The translations under genes were made by a program, and so were the position numbers. From Ascoidea asiatica (taxonomy: Eukaryota; Ascomycota; Saccharomycetes; Ascoideales; Ascoideaceae): DNA of 64,000 nucleotides. The notes beneath the pieces are model-generated. The model made no database searches. It saw only the letters and a list, made by a program, of their open reading frames with translations, and was not told the origin of the DNA. Positions 1 through 12,431 of the stretch are shown in pieces. The first letter of the stretch is position 1. Every line of letters starts with the position of its first letter. The stretch covers positions 810,327 through 874,326 of the forward strand of contig BCKQ01000006.1 of the NCBI GenBank assembly GCA_001600695.1. Direction: 5' to 3'.

Positions 1-1905
1 TTCTTGGAAACGCATTCTCTTATTGAATGATATTAAAAAAAAAGTAATAAAATTTATTATAAAGTTCAAAATAGTTTTTCCGAAACTTGTTTAAGTTTTG
101 ACCCCAAGAAAGTATGCAAATAGATGGAATTTCATCCTTGTTTAAAAAGAAATTGTTTTAAATTTATAAACATAAACTCTTAAGAAAGGCCTTTCTAAAG
201 AAATAAAATAAGAAAAGTATTATCAAGAAGATATTTAGTGATCACAAACAAAAATATGCATACTACTAAATACGACTGTATTTATTCTGTGAATTTAAAA
301 AATCAACATACCACGAGCAATTTAGTTTACACCAACTCCTTTCTTTGCTATCCTCGAATAATCAACAAGGTACAAAAATAAATATTTCTAAACGATGCTG
401 CTTTTGAAAATTTAAAAAAAATATAATTAATAAAAACCATTTATTACTTTTCCATAAGCTGATGGTTGACAAACTAATTTTTTTTCGAAGTTTACTGCCA
501 CTACTTTTCGGAATATCCAAAAAAAAAGAAGTTTTCTTGAACGCATGAAACCCCATGGGATTTCTATAAAGTCCACTTCAAATAATAAAAGTTATTCAGT
601 TTGTCAGGAGTTTTTCCGAGTGGTTTCATTAAATATCATGAAGTGATTAATCATTGATACAAAACCAAGTATAGAAATATTTTTTAATTAGTCATTTTTC
701 ATAATAAAAACTTATCTACAATTTGTTTTGCAATAAAAGTCATGATGATAAACTCAAAAGCCATAAAAAATATGTTACTCTATGTAGTTGTTGCAAGTTT
801 TTTATATAGATTTTTCTCACAAAAAGAAAAAAAAAGAGAAAAAGAGAAAATAAAAAGACAAGGGGAATTACGGAAATTAAAATCTAGATATTTTTTTGCC
901 ACTTGAATTTTCAAGTAACTCACGAGGTTCGGAAAAACATGATGTGCAAAAATGCACACCACATTGGAGTAATCTATAAGTTTTTCCGGCGCACTCTTAA
1001 GGTTGAGAAAGCTGTCCGGGTTTGAGAAAATCAGGATATTTAAATAACGGGATGCGGGAAAACTGTGATTTCAGGACGTCGGAACAACTGGGTGATGATG
1101 CTGGATGGCAGTGGGTTGTTGACTGCCTGTTTCGCGTATTTTACTCCGAAGTGCGTTGGGGTCTTTTGCGGAGGTGGGGTATGTTCGGCCCTCTGAGAAT
1201 CTGGCTTTTAATTGGTCCTTGCGTTTGTTTTGAATATAACATCTACTTTTTGATCATAGACCTAAACAGAGAATTAGTAATAGTTTTATGGGTTATTTTT
1301 TTTAAAATTGAAATATCTATTCTAGTAGATATTTTCATTTCCCATAAAACTTGACCATTGTTTACTTCATATAAATGTTCTTTAGCATACAAATGAATTT
1401 TATGATTTTCAGTTAAAATTATTAAAAACATACAAATATTCATGATAATTAATTTTGTAATACTTTCTCTCAAAACTACTTTCAATGGAATTCAATAACC
1501 AATTTTGATTATAAGAATAAATTATTGAGTCTATTTAAGGATAGAAACTTTTCAACTTAATGCACATAGACCTCTTAACTTAATATATTTTAAATATTGC
1601 CTCAATTCTTTACCGGTGAATTAATAGCATATAACTAAAAAAGCTTATGCATTTTTTTAAAAAATTAAATGACATTATGTCTTGATTATGAGAAATTAAA
1701 CAGAAACTACGGGGAAATATTTTTTTTAAGGATAAAACAAAGCAAATATAAATAAATTTTAATTATGAATGAAAACAGAAAAAGTCGTTTGTTAAAAAAA
1801 AAAAACCGAATAATGAAACAAAGAATAAAAAATGTAACAAAACAATACCGAGTAAGCCAGCTTACTAAATAAACAAAACAATAAATATTAAAAAAAAAAC
1901 TATCA
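1..1905. other. gene-free AT-rich stretch
   Basis: No reading frame here has a convincing ATG-started protein; the open stretches are short, begin at non-ATG codons and have no family resemblance. The region is AT-rich with one GC-richer patch at about 960-1220. The 9-mer GTTTTTCCG or its complement occurs at 74-82, 610-618, 930-938 and 980-988, which is the only repeated signal I noticed. The right end is the 3' flank of the minus-strand gene that ends at 1906. Confidence 0.6.
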
Positions 1906-4186
1906 TTACACATCTTCTTTCATTCTCCTTTTAATTAATTGTAAAAGATTTTCTATTAATTTTTGATTAGTATTTCTACTTTGAATACTTGTTAAAATTC
2001 CAAAACATTGCAATAAACATAATCTTTTTGAATAATTCTCTTGTTTTTTATCTTTATTTATACATTCATTATTATCATTATTCTTATTACTATTGATATA
2101 CTTTGAAGAGATTTGTAAACCTAAACCACTTCCATCATTTAAAATATTGTATCCTTTATTTTTGGAAGATTCTTCCATTTCAATCATATGTTCATAATTT
2201 GGTATTATAATGACATCTCTAAAATAAGTTAATAATAATTTCTTTATTGATAAGTTTTCTATGGATTCGAATAAAACATCACCCCAAAATTTTGAAGCTA
2301 GTTTTGGTGTTAATATTTTACCAAATCCTTCAAATTCTAATTGAATTGGTAAAAAAATAGCTTCAAGATATGATAGAACATCATTAAAGAAAAATTCCCA
2401 TAAAGTTGCTAATTTATTTTCTAAATTTTCTAAACTTTCATTATTTTCATTTCCAAATTGATTTTTCTTAGAATTATTAAATGATTTTAAAGAACTTGGT
2501 GAAGTTATATTAAATTTATTTAATTTTGTTTTTTGCATTGTTTTATTATCAATATTTGATTGATTTTCCATAACTGATAAACCCATTTTAATAAATTCTT
2601 GAAAATCATTAATAATTATATTTGCAGAAGAATTTGGGATTAAATTTTTTAAAGATGAAGTTGAATCAAATCCTATAGTTGAAGAATTACTACTATTATT
2701 ATTACTGATATTGTTCATGATATTATTCTTACTATCACCAGTATTACTATTATTATTATTACTCTCACTTATATTCGAATTTTTGAAACTTTTCAAAAGG
2801 CTTCCATTTATTTTACTACTATTGTTACTAGTATTAGAATTGTTATTAATATTATTTATACTATTATTATTAATAATTTTTTTTTTGAAAATACTTTCAT
2901 CAATTCTTAAAGATAAATAAAATTGTATTAATTTATTCAAATCTTCAATAGTTACTTTTAAAGAATGACCTTTAAATAAAGGTAAAACAGTTTCATTTAA
3001 AAGATCTAAAATTTGTAAAGATAAATAATTTTGATCAATTTTTGATAATTTACTTAAATTATTTGCATTATTTAAATTTAAAGAATTTTCAAAATTTGAT
3101 AAATTTTTTAAAAAATCATTTGAAAAAGTATTATTATTATTCGAAATTGAATTTGAAGTTGAAGGATTGAAATTATATAAAGTTGTACCATTATTAGTTT
3201 TAATTTTTGAATTTGAAGCATTTGAAGAAAAAGTATTTGAATTATTTGGATGTAAAATATCCTTTCTTGATTTTAGATTTAAAATATGATGATTGTTATG
3301 ACTATTAAGGTTATTTATAAGATTGTGGTTATGATTATGATTATGATTATGATTATGATTATGAGAAGAAATATTTAAAATTTTTGAACTGTTGATTGAG
3401 TTATTATTATTGTTATTATTTAAGTTATTAATATTATTAATATTAATTGAAGAATTTGAATTTGATTTTAAATTTGAATTTAAATTTAGATTTGAATTTG
3501 AAGTTGAAGTGTTTCTTTTTGATAAAGATTTTAAAGATAAAGAAGAACCTGAATGTATATGAATTGAAGGAGGTCTTATAATATTTGAAATTGAATTTGA
3601 AGTTGAATGTATACTTGAATTATCAGAATAATTTTGATTATCAGAAGATAAAGATAATGATAAAGGTAATGAATTTTTTCTTTTTGTAATTAAATGAGTT
3701 GAATTTTTAGTTGCTTTTTGAGCAAATTTTTTTGCTTTTTTAAGAGAAGATAATTTTTTTTTTGAATTTATATTAATTGTAGAAGTATTTGAAGTATTTG
3801 AATTTATTGAATTTGATGAATTATTTGATTTTATTGAATATAAAGATTTCAAATTTGGTTTTAAATTTTGTTTTAATTTAGATTGTTTTGATTGTATTGA
3901 TTGTATTGAATTTGATATTGAATTTGAATGATTAGATTGATGAGAATGATGAGAATGAGAGTGAGCATGAGCATGAGTATGAGAATGAGATTTTTGTAGA
4001 GGATTAAAACCAACATTTGAAATAATTTTAGTTAAATTTGATTGAGTATTATTGATTTGTAAATTTGATATTACAGTTTGAATTGAATTTGTTGAATCAT
4101 TTGAACCAAGATTATATAAATTTGAAGTATTATTATTTAAGTTATTTATTGTTGGAGGTTGTTTTAATAGATCATTTATATTTATA

Positions 4187-4225
<39 letters not shown>

Positions 4226-4749
4226 GTAATAGTTTTCATATTATTTGAATTGTTTTTATTGTTATTATTATTGAAAGTATAATTTGAATTTGAATTTGAT
4301 ATTGGTAGAGTTATTGTGTTATAATGATTAATTTTTTTAATTTTTGGAGTTATATTCGAATTTAAGATATCATTATTCTTATCATTTATATTATTATTAT
4401 TATTTATATTATCATTATCATTTGAAGAATTTATTGAATTTATTGAATTTTTAGAATATATACTTGATCTTTGATTTGAATTTGTAAAAGATTTATAATC
4501 TTTATAATCTTTTTGAATAAAATCTTTTTGATTATAATCTTTTTGATTGTAATCTTTTGGAGTTATAGGAGAATCAAGACTTGTTGATCTTGAATGTGTA
4601 AAAGTTACAGAAGATAAAGTTGTTTGAGCTCTTTGTCTTGAATCTGATTTTTTATTTGATAATTTTGGATTAAATAGTAAAGAATTGTTTGAAGAAGCAA
4701 CATTATTGGAATTTGAAAGAGGAATTTGAGAGATTGTAGATCTGTTCAT
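1906..4749 (-). CDS. BIT61: Bit61/Bit2-like TORC2 subunit (HbrB/Protor domain)
   Basis: 947 codons starting at an ATG (4749) and ending in TAA. The N-terminal two thirds are Asn/Ser-rich low complexity with two histidine-rich tracts (about residues 253-275, and an alternating His-Asn run near 463-476). The C-terminal third is folded. It has the HbrB-like signature: a helix around LQILDLLNETVLPLFKG, and then a block containing LWEFFFNDVLSYLEAIFLP followed by a stretch ending in YFRDVIIIPNYEHM. That order is typical of fungal HbrB and of animal Protor (PRR5), which are peripheral subunits of TOR complex 2 at the plasma membrane. The family assignment is recognised from the motif; which paralogue (Bit61 or Bit2) cannot be told. 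It is much longer than S. cerevisiae Bit61 because of low-complexity inserts between conserved segments. Divergent from the PKA gene. Confidence 0.8.
3322..3363 (-). repeat. His-Asn codon repeat in BIT61-like gene
   Basis: A 6-bp repeat (ATGATT on the plus strand) encodes about seven alternating His-Asn pairs on the minus strand. A second His-rich tract (His-Ser, His-Ala alternation) is encoded at about 3925-3992. A similar His-Asn run recurs in the Kelch gene at about 41369-41410. Confidence 0.85.
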
Positions 4750-5931
4750 AATGACAGCTTCATGATCAATAGAAAGATAAATGTTTATATATATGAATAT
4801 AAAGAAGCAATTGATTGTATATTTAAATATTAGGTAATTATTCTTTATTCTTTATTCAGATTCCTGATTCATGATTCTTTAATATTATATTCTCTATTTT
4901 TAATTTCATTCTTTTTATTTCGTTACTGCATGGTTTTAGAATCAAGATTCAACAGAGCCACAAGCGCCACTGTATTACTTCTTTAGTTTTGTAGGGTGGC
5001 GGTGCTGCTGGTTTTAGATTTCATTTACGAATCTCGCCTGTCAACCCCTAAAATCAAGTCATGTGACGTATACACAGTCCGGGTAGTGCTGTCTCCTTTA
5101 CAATTTCCACATGAAAGTTAGGCAGCGTTTTCCGAGGAGAACACTGCCCAAGTGCCTGGAGTGCCTGGAGTCTCTGGAGCAACACCATGGGCGGGTGCAT
5201 TCAGCACTGAGGGAAGTCACGCAGCGGTTATTGCCATGCGTGCTGTGAAGTAGAACAGTCAGCAGGTCACGTGGCCATGTTGGCACTCTCGGCACACTCC
5301 CCAACCAGACCTGGCCTGGGTGCTCTTTGCACTGCACCAGCACTGCTCTTTGTACTGCCCGTGCTCTGCTTTTGCTCTATTCTCCATGTCTTGCTTGAAA
5401 TACTGCCTAAAGTACTGCTTAAAGTACTGCTTAAAGTACTGCGTCTGATATATTTAATACCTATTAACTACTGTATTACTCTAGTTAACTATCAATCAAA
5501 GAATAGTGTATCAAATGTATCAGAAAATATTGCTTTCATGAATATATATGAAATTTTGAACTATCTAATTCAAGAAATTACTTTTAATATCGATATATAT
5601 TGCAATATCAATTAGAATTGTATCATATTTGTTACTACGTAATATATATCAACAATATCTTAGATCATAGATCTTATCTATCAATTTAAATAAAGGAGCT
5701 TGCTACTTGCTTATGAAATTTTGCTAACTCAATTACGAGGAGCCTATTATATCTTATCTTATATCCCATATATTGTATATTATATCACTTACATATCACT
5801 AACTATATCAAAGATTATATCAAAAACTAAATATAACAATATTATATATTATTTTATATTATAACTAATATATTAAATACATATATGCTATATATATATA
5901 TATATATATTTACATATATATATTATATTCA
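4750..5931. promoter_or_regulatory. divergent promoter region BIT61 / PKA, with GC-rich core
   Basis: No supported gene. The middle (about 4950-5400) is visibly GC-rich, while both flanks and both genes are strongly AT-rich. It contains TCATGTGA at 5059-5066 running into TGACGTA, a CACGTG E-box at 5268-5273, TACTGTA at 5469-5475 and a 12-bp tandem repeat at about 5398-5443. The last 100 bases before the PKA start are nearly pure A/T with a (TA) run. I infer that this serves both genes. Confidence 0.6.
5398..5443 (+). repeat. 12-bp tandem repeat (AAAGTACTGCTT)
   Basis: About four imperfect copies of a 12-bp unit, AAAGTACTGCTT, lie head to tail in the divergent promoter region of the PKA gene. 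Each copy carries AGTACT, a palindromic hexamer. The copies next to each end differ by one or two bases. Confidence 0.85.
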
Positions 5932-7200
5932 ATGGAAGCTCAAATAGTAAATCAAGAAATACCTAGATCTTATGATCAAATGAATCAAATTCCAATTGAT
6001 CAATTAAATCAATTAGATCAATTGGATCAAATAGATCAATTGAATAATATAGATCAAATGAGTAATCAAATTAATACTCAAATGAATAATCAATTAAATA
6101 ATCAAGTTAATCAATCTTCAATTGATAATGATAATGAAACTAACAATAATAATAATAATAATGATAATAATAATAATAACGATAATAATAATAACTTATC
6201 TGTATCAAGTAAATTACCTAAAAAAAATTCAATAACAAAAGGTAAATATTCTTTAAATGATTTTCAAATTTTAAGAACTTTAGGTACTGGTTCTTTTGGT
6301 AGAGTTCATCTTGTTAGATCTGTTCATAATGGTAGATTTTATGCTATGAAAGTTTTAAAAAAATCTCAAGTTTATAAAATGAAACAAGTTGAACATACTA
6401 ATGATGAAAGAAGAATGCTTAAATTAGTTGATCACCCTTTTATAATTAGAATGTGGGGTACTTTTCAAGATATTAGAAATGTTTTTATGGTTATGGATTA
6501 TATAGAAGGTGGTGAATTATTTTCTTTATTAAGAAAATCTGGTAGATTTCCAAATCCTGTTGCTAAATTTTATGCTGCTGAAGTTTGTTTAGCTTTAGAA
6601 TATTTACATCATCATAATATTATTTATAGAGATTTAAAACCTGAAAATATACTTTTAGATAAAAATGGTCATATAAAATTAACTGATTTTGGTTTTGCAA
6701 AAGAAGTACCTGATGTAACTTATACTTTATGTGGTACTCCTGATTATATTGCTCCTGAAGTTGTGGCAACAAAACCATATAATAAAAGTGTTGATTGGTG
6801 GTCTTTTGGTATATTAATATTTGAAATGTTAGCAGGTTATACTCCATTTTGTCATCCAAATCAAATGAGAACTTATGAAAATATTTTAGCTGGTAATGTA
6901 AATTATCCAAGAGATTTTCATCCTGATGTTTTAAACCTTTTACAAAATTTAATAACAAAAGATTTATCAAAAAGATTAGGTAATTTACAAAGTGGTGCTC
7001 AAGATGTTAAAAATCATCCTTGGTTTAGTGAAGTAAATTGGGAAAGATTATTAAATAGAGATATTGAAACTCCATATGAACCTCCAATTCAAAGTGGTAT
7101 AGGTGATACTTCTCAATTTGAAAGGTATCCTGAAGAAGAATTAGATTATGGTGTATATCAAGGTGATGATCCTTTTAATAAATTATTTGATGATTTTTAA
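5932..7200 (+). CDS. TPK: cAMP-dependent protein kinase catalytic subunit
   Basis: 422 codons, ATG to TAA. The first 95 residues are Gln/Asn-rich, as in yeast Tpk proteins. The kinase domain starts near residue 111 with the glycine loop GTGSFGRV, then AMKVLKK (ATP-binding lysine), YRDLKPEN (catalytic loop), DFG, and the activation segment [14 protein letters not shown] with the phosphorylatable Thr, all typical of PKA rather than other AGC kinases. The tail ends in FDDF, the FxxF hydrophobic motif of PKA. It phosphorylates Ser/Thr targets when cAMP releases the Bcy1 regulatory subunit, and acts in nutrient signalling and growth. Which of the Tpk paralogues this represents cannot be told. Its 3' flank carries two short tandem repeats. 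The codon choice is very A/T-biased, but the domain is fully intact. Confidence 0.96.
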   Translation: MEAQIVNQEIPRSYDQMNQIPIDQLNQLDQLDQIDQLNNIDQMSNQINTQMNNQLNNQVNQSSIDNDNETNNNNNNNDNNNNNDNNNNLSVSSKLPKKNSITKGKYSLNDFQILRTLGTGSFGRVHLVRSVHNGRFYAMKVLKKSQVYKMKQVEHTNDERRMLKLVDHPFIIRMWGTFQDIRNVFMVMDYIEGGELFSLLRKSGRFPNPVAKFYAAEVCLALEYLHHHNIIYRDLKPENILLDKNGHIKLTDFGFAKEVPDVTYTLCGTPDYIAPEVVATKPYNKSVDWWSFGILIFEMLAGYTPFCHPNQMRTYENILAGNVNYPRDFHPDVLNLLQNLITKDLSKRLGNLQSGAQDVKNHPWFSEVNWERLLNRDIETPYEPPIQSGIGDTSQFERYPEEELDYGVYQGDDPFNKLFDDF

Positions 7201-8177
7201 TACTTTTTATTCAATCAAATACAATCAAATAAATACAAATAGTCCATCTAATCCATATAATCCATATAATCCATATAATCCATATAATCTATATGATCTA
7301 TGTGATATTTTCATTTAAACTTCATCATAAATTATTTAATTAATATTCAATTTATCTTTCATTATTTAACTAAATAATCCAAAATAATCCAAAATAATCC
7401 AAAATAATCCATCAATTCAGTATTCCTTAACTAACTCACCAATTATTTATTTATATCTCTTTTTATCACTTACTTATTTTTTTTCGTTATATTTTTTCTC
7501 AATAAACTTTTTAATTTGAAAATTATTATTCTTCTCTTCCAAAAACTTAAACAAATTTTTTTATTTTATTGTTTTACTTTATTTTATTTTTTTTTCATTT
7601 ATCATTATATATCTATATCTATATACTATATATAATGATTTCTATTCTATTTTATAGATCTTTGCTATATTATCATGGTCTTATATTATATCAAATCATG
7701 ATAATATTTTAATGATTTATCTTGTTTTTTAGTAAAATATTTTTATTTTATTCTACTTTTTTTAGCTTTCTTCTTTCTTCTCTTCTTTCTTCTTCTCTTC
7801 TTTTTTTCTTTCTCTTTTTTTTATCAAATTAATTAGTTTATTTGTTTAATACAGTTGTCAATTACCTTGTAACATGAATTCTACTGAATATTTCACAACA
7901 TTTACCAAAATAATCTAAAATATACAGTAAAATATTGGTGTATAACCAAATCAACTCAGTTCAGTTAGCCGAGAGCCGAAACCAACAAAACAAAATATTA
8001 CCGTGGCGCTTAACAAAGAACAGAAATTGTTGAATAAATTTATAAATTCATATAAATTCATATAAATTGAAGTAAAAGAAGTTATTCATTTTATTTATTC
8101 ATTCATTGGAATTATAATTATTTTAAATAATCTATTTAATATTTTTAATAGATTGAATTGTCTTGTAATTCAAGATT
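7201..8177 (+). promoter_or_regulatory. PKA 3' region and Izh-type gene promoter
   Basis: A 9-bp unit (ATCCATATA) is repeated four times at about 7251-7286, and a 10-bp unit (AAAATAATCC) four times at about 7371-7410, both in the probable 3' UTR of the PKA gene. A pyrimidine-rich stretch lies at about 7750-7825. TACAGTA occurs at 7923-7929, followed by a small GC-richer patch (about 7950-8015) upstream of the next start. No gene seen. Confidence 0.6.
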
Positions 8178-9191
8178 ATGGATGAAGTGGTTTTAACTCA
8201 AGATATAAATCAAAGGAAAAAACATGCTAAATTGAATAATAAAATAACTAAAATGAATATTAATATCAATGATAATCCTAATAAACTATGTAATTATGAT
8301 GAATTACCAGAATGGCAAAAGGATAATAAATATATTTTAACTGGTTATGTTAGAGAAACATTAAATTATCTTGATTGTATTAAATCACTTTTTTATATTC
8401 ATAATGAATCAATTAATATTTATTCACATTTATTACCAGGTTTAATTTTTTTCAATAGTTTTTTAATTTTAAATTATTTAAGTTATTGGTATTATGGAGA
8501 AATTAAAAATATTGATAATAATTATTTATTTAAATTATTTAATATTCCAATTTATGAAACTACAACTGTTAAAGATTATCTAAATTTTTCAATTTTTTTA
8601 ATTGGATGTTCATCATGTTTAAATTTATCATCATTTTTTCATTGTTTAAAATCTCATTCAATTAATACTTCAGTTTTTACAAATAAATTAGATTATCTTG
8701 GTATAAATATTCTAATAATGACTTCAATGATAAGTATAATAAAATTTGCATTAGTTGATAAAATTTATTTAAATTTTTTCTTAAATTTTTTTATAATAAT
8801 TCTTGGATTAATTTGTATAATTTTAAGTTTTAGTGATAAATTTCGTAATAAAAATTATATAAAAATTAGATCATATATTTTTATTTTATTTGGTTTAAGT
8901 GGTATATTACCAATTTTTATAAGTTTTTTAAAATTTGGTATAATTGAAACAAATAGAAGATGTAAATTAAAATTTATAATCCTTGAAGGAATTTTTTATA
9001 TATTTGGAGCTTTATTATATTCATTTAGAATTCCAGAAAAATATTATATTGGAAAATTTGATATTATTGGTAATTCACATCAAATATTTCATTTATTTGT
9101 TGTTATTGCAGCATGTTGTCATGGTAAAGCATTAATTGAATCATATAAATATATTCATGAATCTGGGATTATTACCAAAATGAATGAATAA
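8178..9191 (+). CDS. ADIPOR/hemolysin III family membrane protein (Izh type)
   Basis: 337 codons, ATG to TAA. After a short hydrophilic N-terminus comes LPEWQKDNKYILTGYV, the entry signature of the yeast Izh (PAQR) family, and then about seven hydrophobic segments. Conserved metal-binding positions are visible: a His in HNESINIYSHLLPG, an Ser/His pair in the second block (SSFFHCLKSHS), and the C-terminal pair in GNSHQIFHLFVVIAA. In S. cerevisiae the Izh proteins affect zinc and sterol homeostasis. The length is typical for Izh1/2/4 and lacks the long N-terminal extension of Izh3. Tandem with the PKA gene and convergent with RVS161, whose stop is about 100 bp away. Confidence 0.88.
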   Translation: MDEVVLTQDINQRKKHAKLNNKITKMNININDNPNKLCNYDELPEWQKDNKYILTGYVRETLNYLDCIKSLFYIHNESINIYSHLLPGLIFFNSFLILNYLSYWYYGEIKNIDNNYLFKLFNIPIYETTTVKDYLNFSIFLIGCSSCLNLSSFFHCLKSHSINTSVFTNKLDYLGINILIMTSMISIIKFALVDKIYLNFFLNFFIIILGLICIILSFSDKFRNKNYIKIRSYIFILFGLSGILPIFISFLKFGIIETNRRCKLKFIILEGIFYIFGALLYSFRIPEKYYIGKFDIIGNSHQIFHLFVVIAACCHGKALIESYKYIHESGIITKMNE

Positions 9192-9294
9192 ATAGATAAT
9201 TTACTTTTTATATATACTGTATAGATTATATAGAGTAGAGAAAGAGTAAATAGAGAAAAAAAATAATATATTATAATTTTAGAAATTAAATTGA

Positions 9295-10089
9295 TTATTT
9301 TACACCTAAAGAACATATACTTAAATCAGACATTTTAGTTAATAAATCATTAATGTTATCATCTAATTTACCATTTGAATAATCATCTCTTAATTGAGGA
9401 TCTAAATATTGTTGAACTTGAGCTAATCTTGAATAACCTTCAGTACAAAATTTCATTTGAATTTTAACAAGAGCTTCAAAAGAAGGATCAAAATAAGGTA
9501 CTCTAATATCAACTAATTGAGGTAATTCATTTTTTAATTGATCATTTAATTCATCAAATAATTCTTTTGCTAAAGATAATTCTTTTTCAGCTCTTGGTAA
9601 TTTTGAAGCATCTTTTGCAGGTTTATCAATTAATCTTCTAACTTTACTTTTACATTGTTCATAATCAGTTTTTTTATGAGATCTTTTTTTTATAGCTTCA
9701 TCAACTTCAATAAAATAAGTTGCAAATTTATTTATTGGATCTAAAACAGTTTCTCTAAATGGACCATCTAAATTTTTAACAGTTTCTTGATCAAATTCTT
9801 GTACACAAGTTAAATAATAATCACCAGAAGTTGAATAATTTACATTTGATTTTGTATCACTATATAAATTAGAAATAACTTCAGCTATTGCAACTTGACT
9901 TGCAGTCATTGCTCTTAAAGAATCTAAATAACCTTTTGTATCAACTTGTAATTGTTTACCAGCTTTTTCTAAAGTTTTATATCTACGTTCTTCCATATCA
10001 TAATCTTTATCTATAACTTTATCAGTTGCTTTAACAAATACAGAATTTGTACCTCTATTAACAGCTTTTTTAAAACCATCCCAACTCAT
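9295..10089 (-). CDS. RVS161: Rvs161 BAR-domain amphiphysin homologue
   Basis: 264 codons, ATG at 10089, one residue from the usual 265. It begins MSWDGFKKAVNR and contains YDMEERRYKTLEKAGK, SLRAMTASQVAIAEVISNLY, LDGPFRETVLDPINKF, KVRRLIDKPAKDASKLPRAE and RVPYFDPSFEALVKIQ, all hallmark segments of Rvs161 across the whole length. The product is an N-BAR protein that works as a heterodimer with Rvs167 in membrane scission at endocytic sites. There is almost no low-complexity sequence here, unlike its neighbours, which fits a fully structured protein under tight constraint. Divergent from the CSR1-like gene. Confidence 0.97.
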   Translation of the reverse strand: MSWDGFKKAVNRGTNSVFVKATDKVIDKDYDMEERRYKTLEKAGKQLQVDTKGYLDSLRAMTASQVAIAEVISNLYSDTKSNVNYSTSGDYYLTCVQEFDQETVKNLDGPFRETVLDPINKFATYFIEVDEAIKKRSHKKTDYEQCKSKVRRLIDKPAKDASKLPRAEKELSLAKELFDELNDQLKNELPQLVDIRVPYFDPSFEALVKIQMKFCTEGYSRLAQVQQYLDPQLRDDYSNGKLDDNINDLLTKMSDLSICSLGVK

Positions 10090-10967
10090 TTTGATAATAT
10101 TTTATGATTATTTTATTTTATTTTACTTTATTTTACTTTATTTTATGTTTAATATACAGTATTATTGTTACTGAAATATGATGAGCAGTAGTTACTGGTA
10201 GAATTAGAATCCTAAATTAAATATACCCTTTGGATAGATAAACACAGCTTCTTCAATGCTTTACTAAGTCTACAGTACTGTAGGCTGTTTGCTCCTATTG
10301 ATCACTTTTCTATGCCGATGAACAGAGAACTGAATTTACTGAATTCATTGACAGCTTTTGGTTTTTGATGGCTTATGAAAAGGAAAAAAAAGAACCAAGC
10401 AGCTGGTAGATCCACAGTTGCGGGGTTATGTTGAAAGTACAGCATCAGACACTAATGTACATACTACTACAGCAGATGACGCTTGACACGGAAGAAAATA
10501 TATCCGGAAGTTCCGAGAATTACGTAATTCTCCAAGACTATATCCTGCTCTATCCGGACCATCCGCGGCGTCTGCGTCTCATCTAGTAGAGGTCATGTGA
10601 CTGTATTCCCGGATCTGAAGGAAAGGCTTTTTACCACCAACGGGCGTAAATATCTCAGTTTTGAATAATCACTGAATAATCACTGAATAATTAAAAAAAA
10701 AGCAGTGATTAATCAATGAATAATCAAAGATTCAATAACAATTGATTATTGAATAATTATCAATAATAGGTATATTCTTTCTTAAATCCAATTATTTCAT
10801 TTTTGTTCATTTGAATCTTATCTTCAATTTCAATTATCACTCTAAAATTCCTGGTATGAGTATCATGGATGAAATCTGAAATATTTCCAATCCAAACAAT
10901 CAACATCATTTCTAAATAAACATTTTCGCAATATTTTAATATATAGTATAAATAAAATATACTTAAA
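10090..10967. promoter_or_regulatory. divergent promoter region RVS161 / CSR1-like
   Basis: No supported gene. The core (about 10180-10640) is GC-richer than the flanking genes. TACAGTA/TACTGTA motifs occur at 10155-10161 and as an overlapping pair forming the perfect 14-bp palindrome CTACAGTACTGTAG at 10270-10283. TCATGTGA lies at 10593-10600, and several TCCGGA-containing words at about 10500-10560. A short repeat of AATCACTGAAT follows at about 10665-10690. Confidence 0.6.
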
Positions 10968-12367
10968 ATGACTATCAACTACGATTCAAATAATAATTCC
11001 AATTCTGATGATTTATATGATCCAACAACTTTTCCATTTCCTATACCAAGAGGTACAATTTTAAATTTAAATCATGATCAAGAAATTCTTTTAAAAAAAA
11101 CTTGGATTGAAATTTTAAAATTATGGAAAATTAATATTAATATAGATCAAAATAATTTAAATTCTTTAGTTTCTTCTTCAAAACAAATTTATCTTAAACA
11201 AAAAAAAGATTCTGAATTTCAATCTCAATTAAATTCAAAAATTATTCAATCTAATCAATCTATTAAAAATTCTGTTAAAAACTCTTTTAAAGGTTCTGTC
11301 AACGACTCTGTCAAAGAAAATTTCAATCAAAATATAATTGAAAATAAAACTGAAGATAAAATTGATTCTAGTAATGAAAACCTCAAAAAGAAGCTTGATT
11401 CAAAAGACTCAAAAGATTCCAAAGATTCCAAAGATTCAAAAGATTCAAAAGATTCAAAAGATTCAAAAGATTCATTACATATAAAAGATTTAAATCAATT
11501 AAATCATAATTCTCAAAATTCTCAAAATTCTCAAAATTCCCAAAAACTTTCAAATTCTCTGTTTTTAAATCCACAATCAACTATTTCTACAAATGCTAAT
11601 AATACCACTACTACTATCAATAATAATTCAATTCCACCTCAATCTTCTCATTCTTTTGCCTTATATTCTCAAAATTCAATAGTTTCTTCAATTCAACCCT
11701 CAATCAAAATTAATAATACTTCAACCACCACCACTGCCACCACCTCCATCAATAATAATAATAGTAATAATAATAAAAGTGAATTGAATTCAGAAAAAAA
11801 ACAAAATATTGATAATATTAAAAATAATTCAAATTTAAAGAAAAATAAAACTTTTAAAAAGTTTAAAAATATTTTAAATTCAAAAAATCATAATCTTTAT
11901 TCAAATTCTTCTCATTCTTCTCATTCTTCTCATTCTTTTGAAAATTTAAATAATTTAATTAAAAAAAGAAGAAAAAATTATAAAAATAATCATAAAAATA
12001 ATCATAAAAATCTTTTAAGTTTTAATAATAATGATAATAAGAATAATAGTAGTAGTAGTAGTATAAAAGAAATAAAAGAAAGTAAAAACAAAATTAAAGA
12101 TAAACATTCAAAAAATATTTTAACCAGATCAATGTCAATTTTATCTTTAAATAAACTTCAACATTCTCTTAATTCAAATCAATCAAAAAATAATTCATCT
12201 ACTTCAAATTTATCAAATTCATCAAAACAACATGTTTCAAATAATCTTAAAAAAAATTCAATTCCAACATCTTCTTCTTCATCTTCTTTTAATTCCCGAT
12301 CGGTTTCTACTCCTAATTCATCTTCTTCAACTTCTTCTACTTCTAATTTAACTTCAAATTCTGTACT

Positions 12368-12431
<64 letters not shown>

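Noticed and set aside
65-95. TTTTTCCGAAAC at the left edge as a point-centromere CDEIII-like site
   Set aside because: No CDEI element with the right AT-rich spacing is visible and the same word recurs several times nearby.
1022-1354. Plus-strand open frame in the left gene-free stretch
   Set aside because: Begins at TTG, has no family resemblance, and simply spans a GC-richer patch with few stops.
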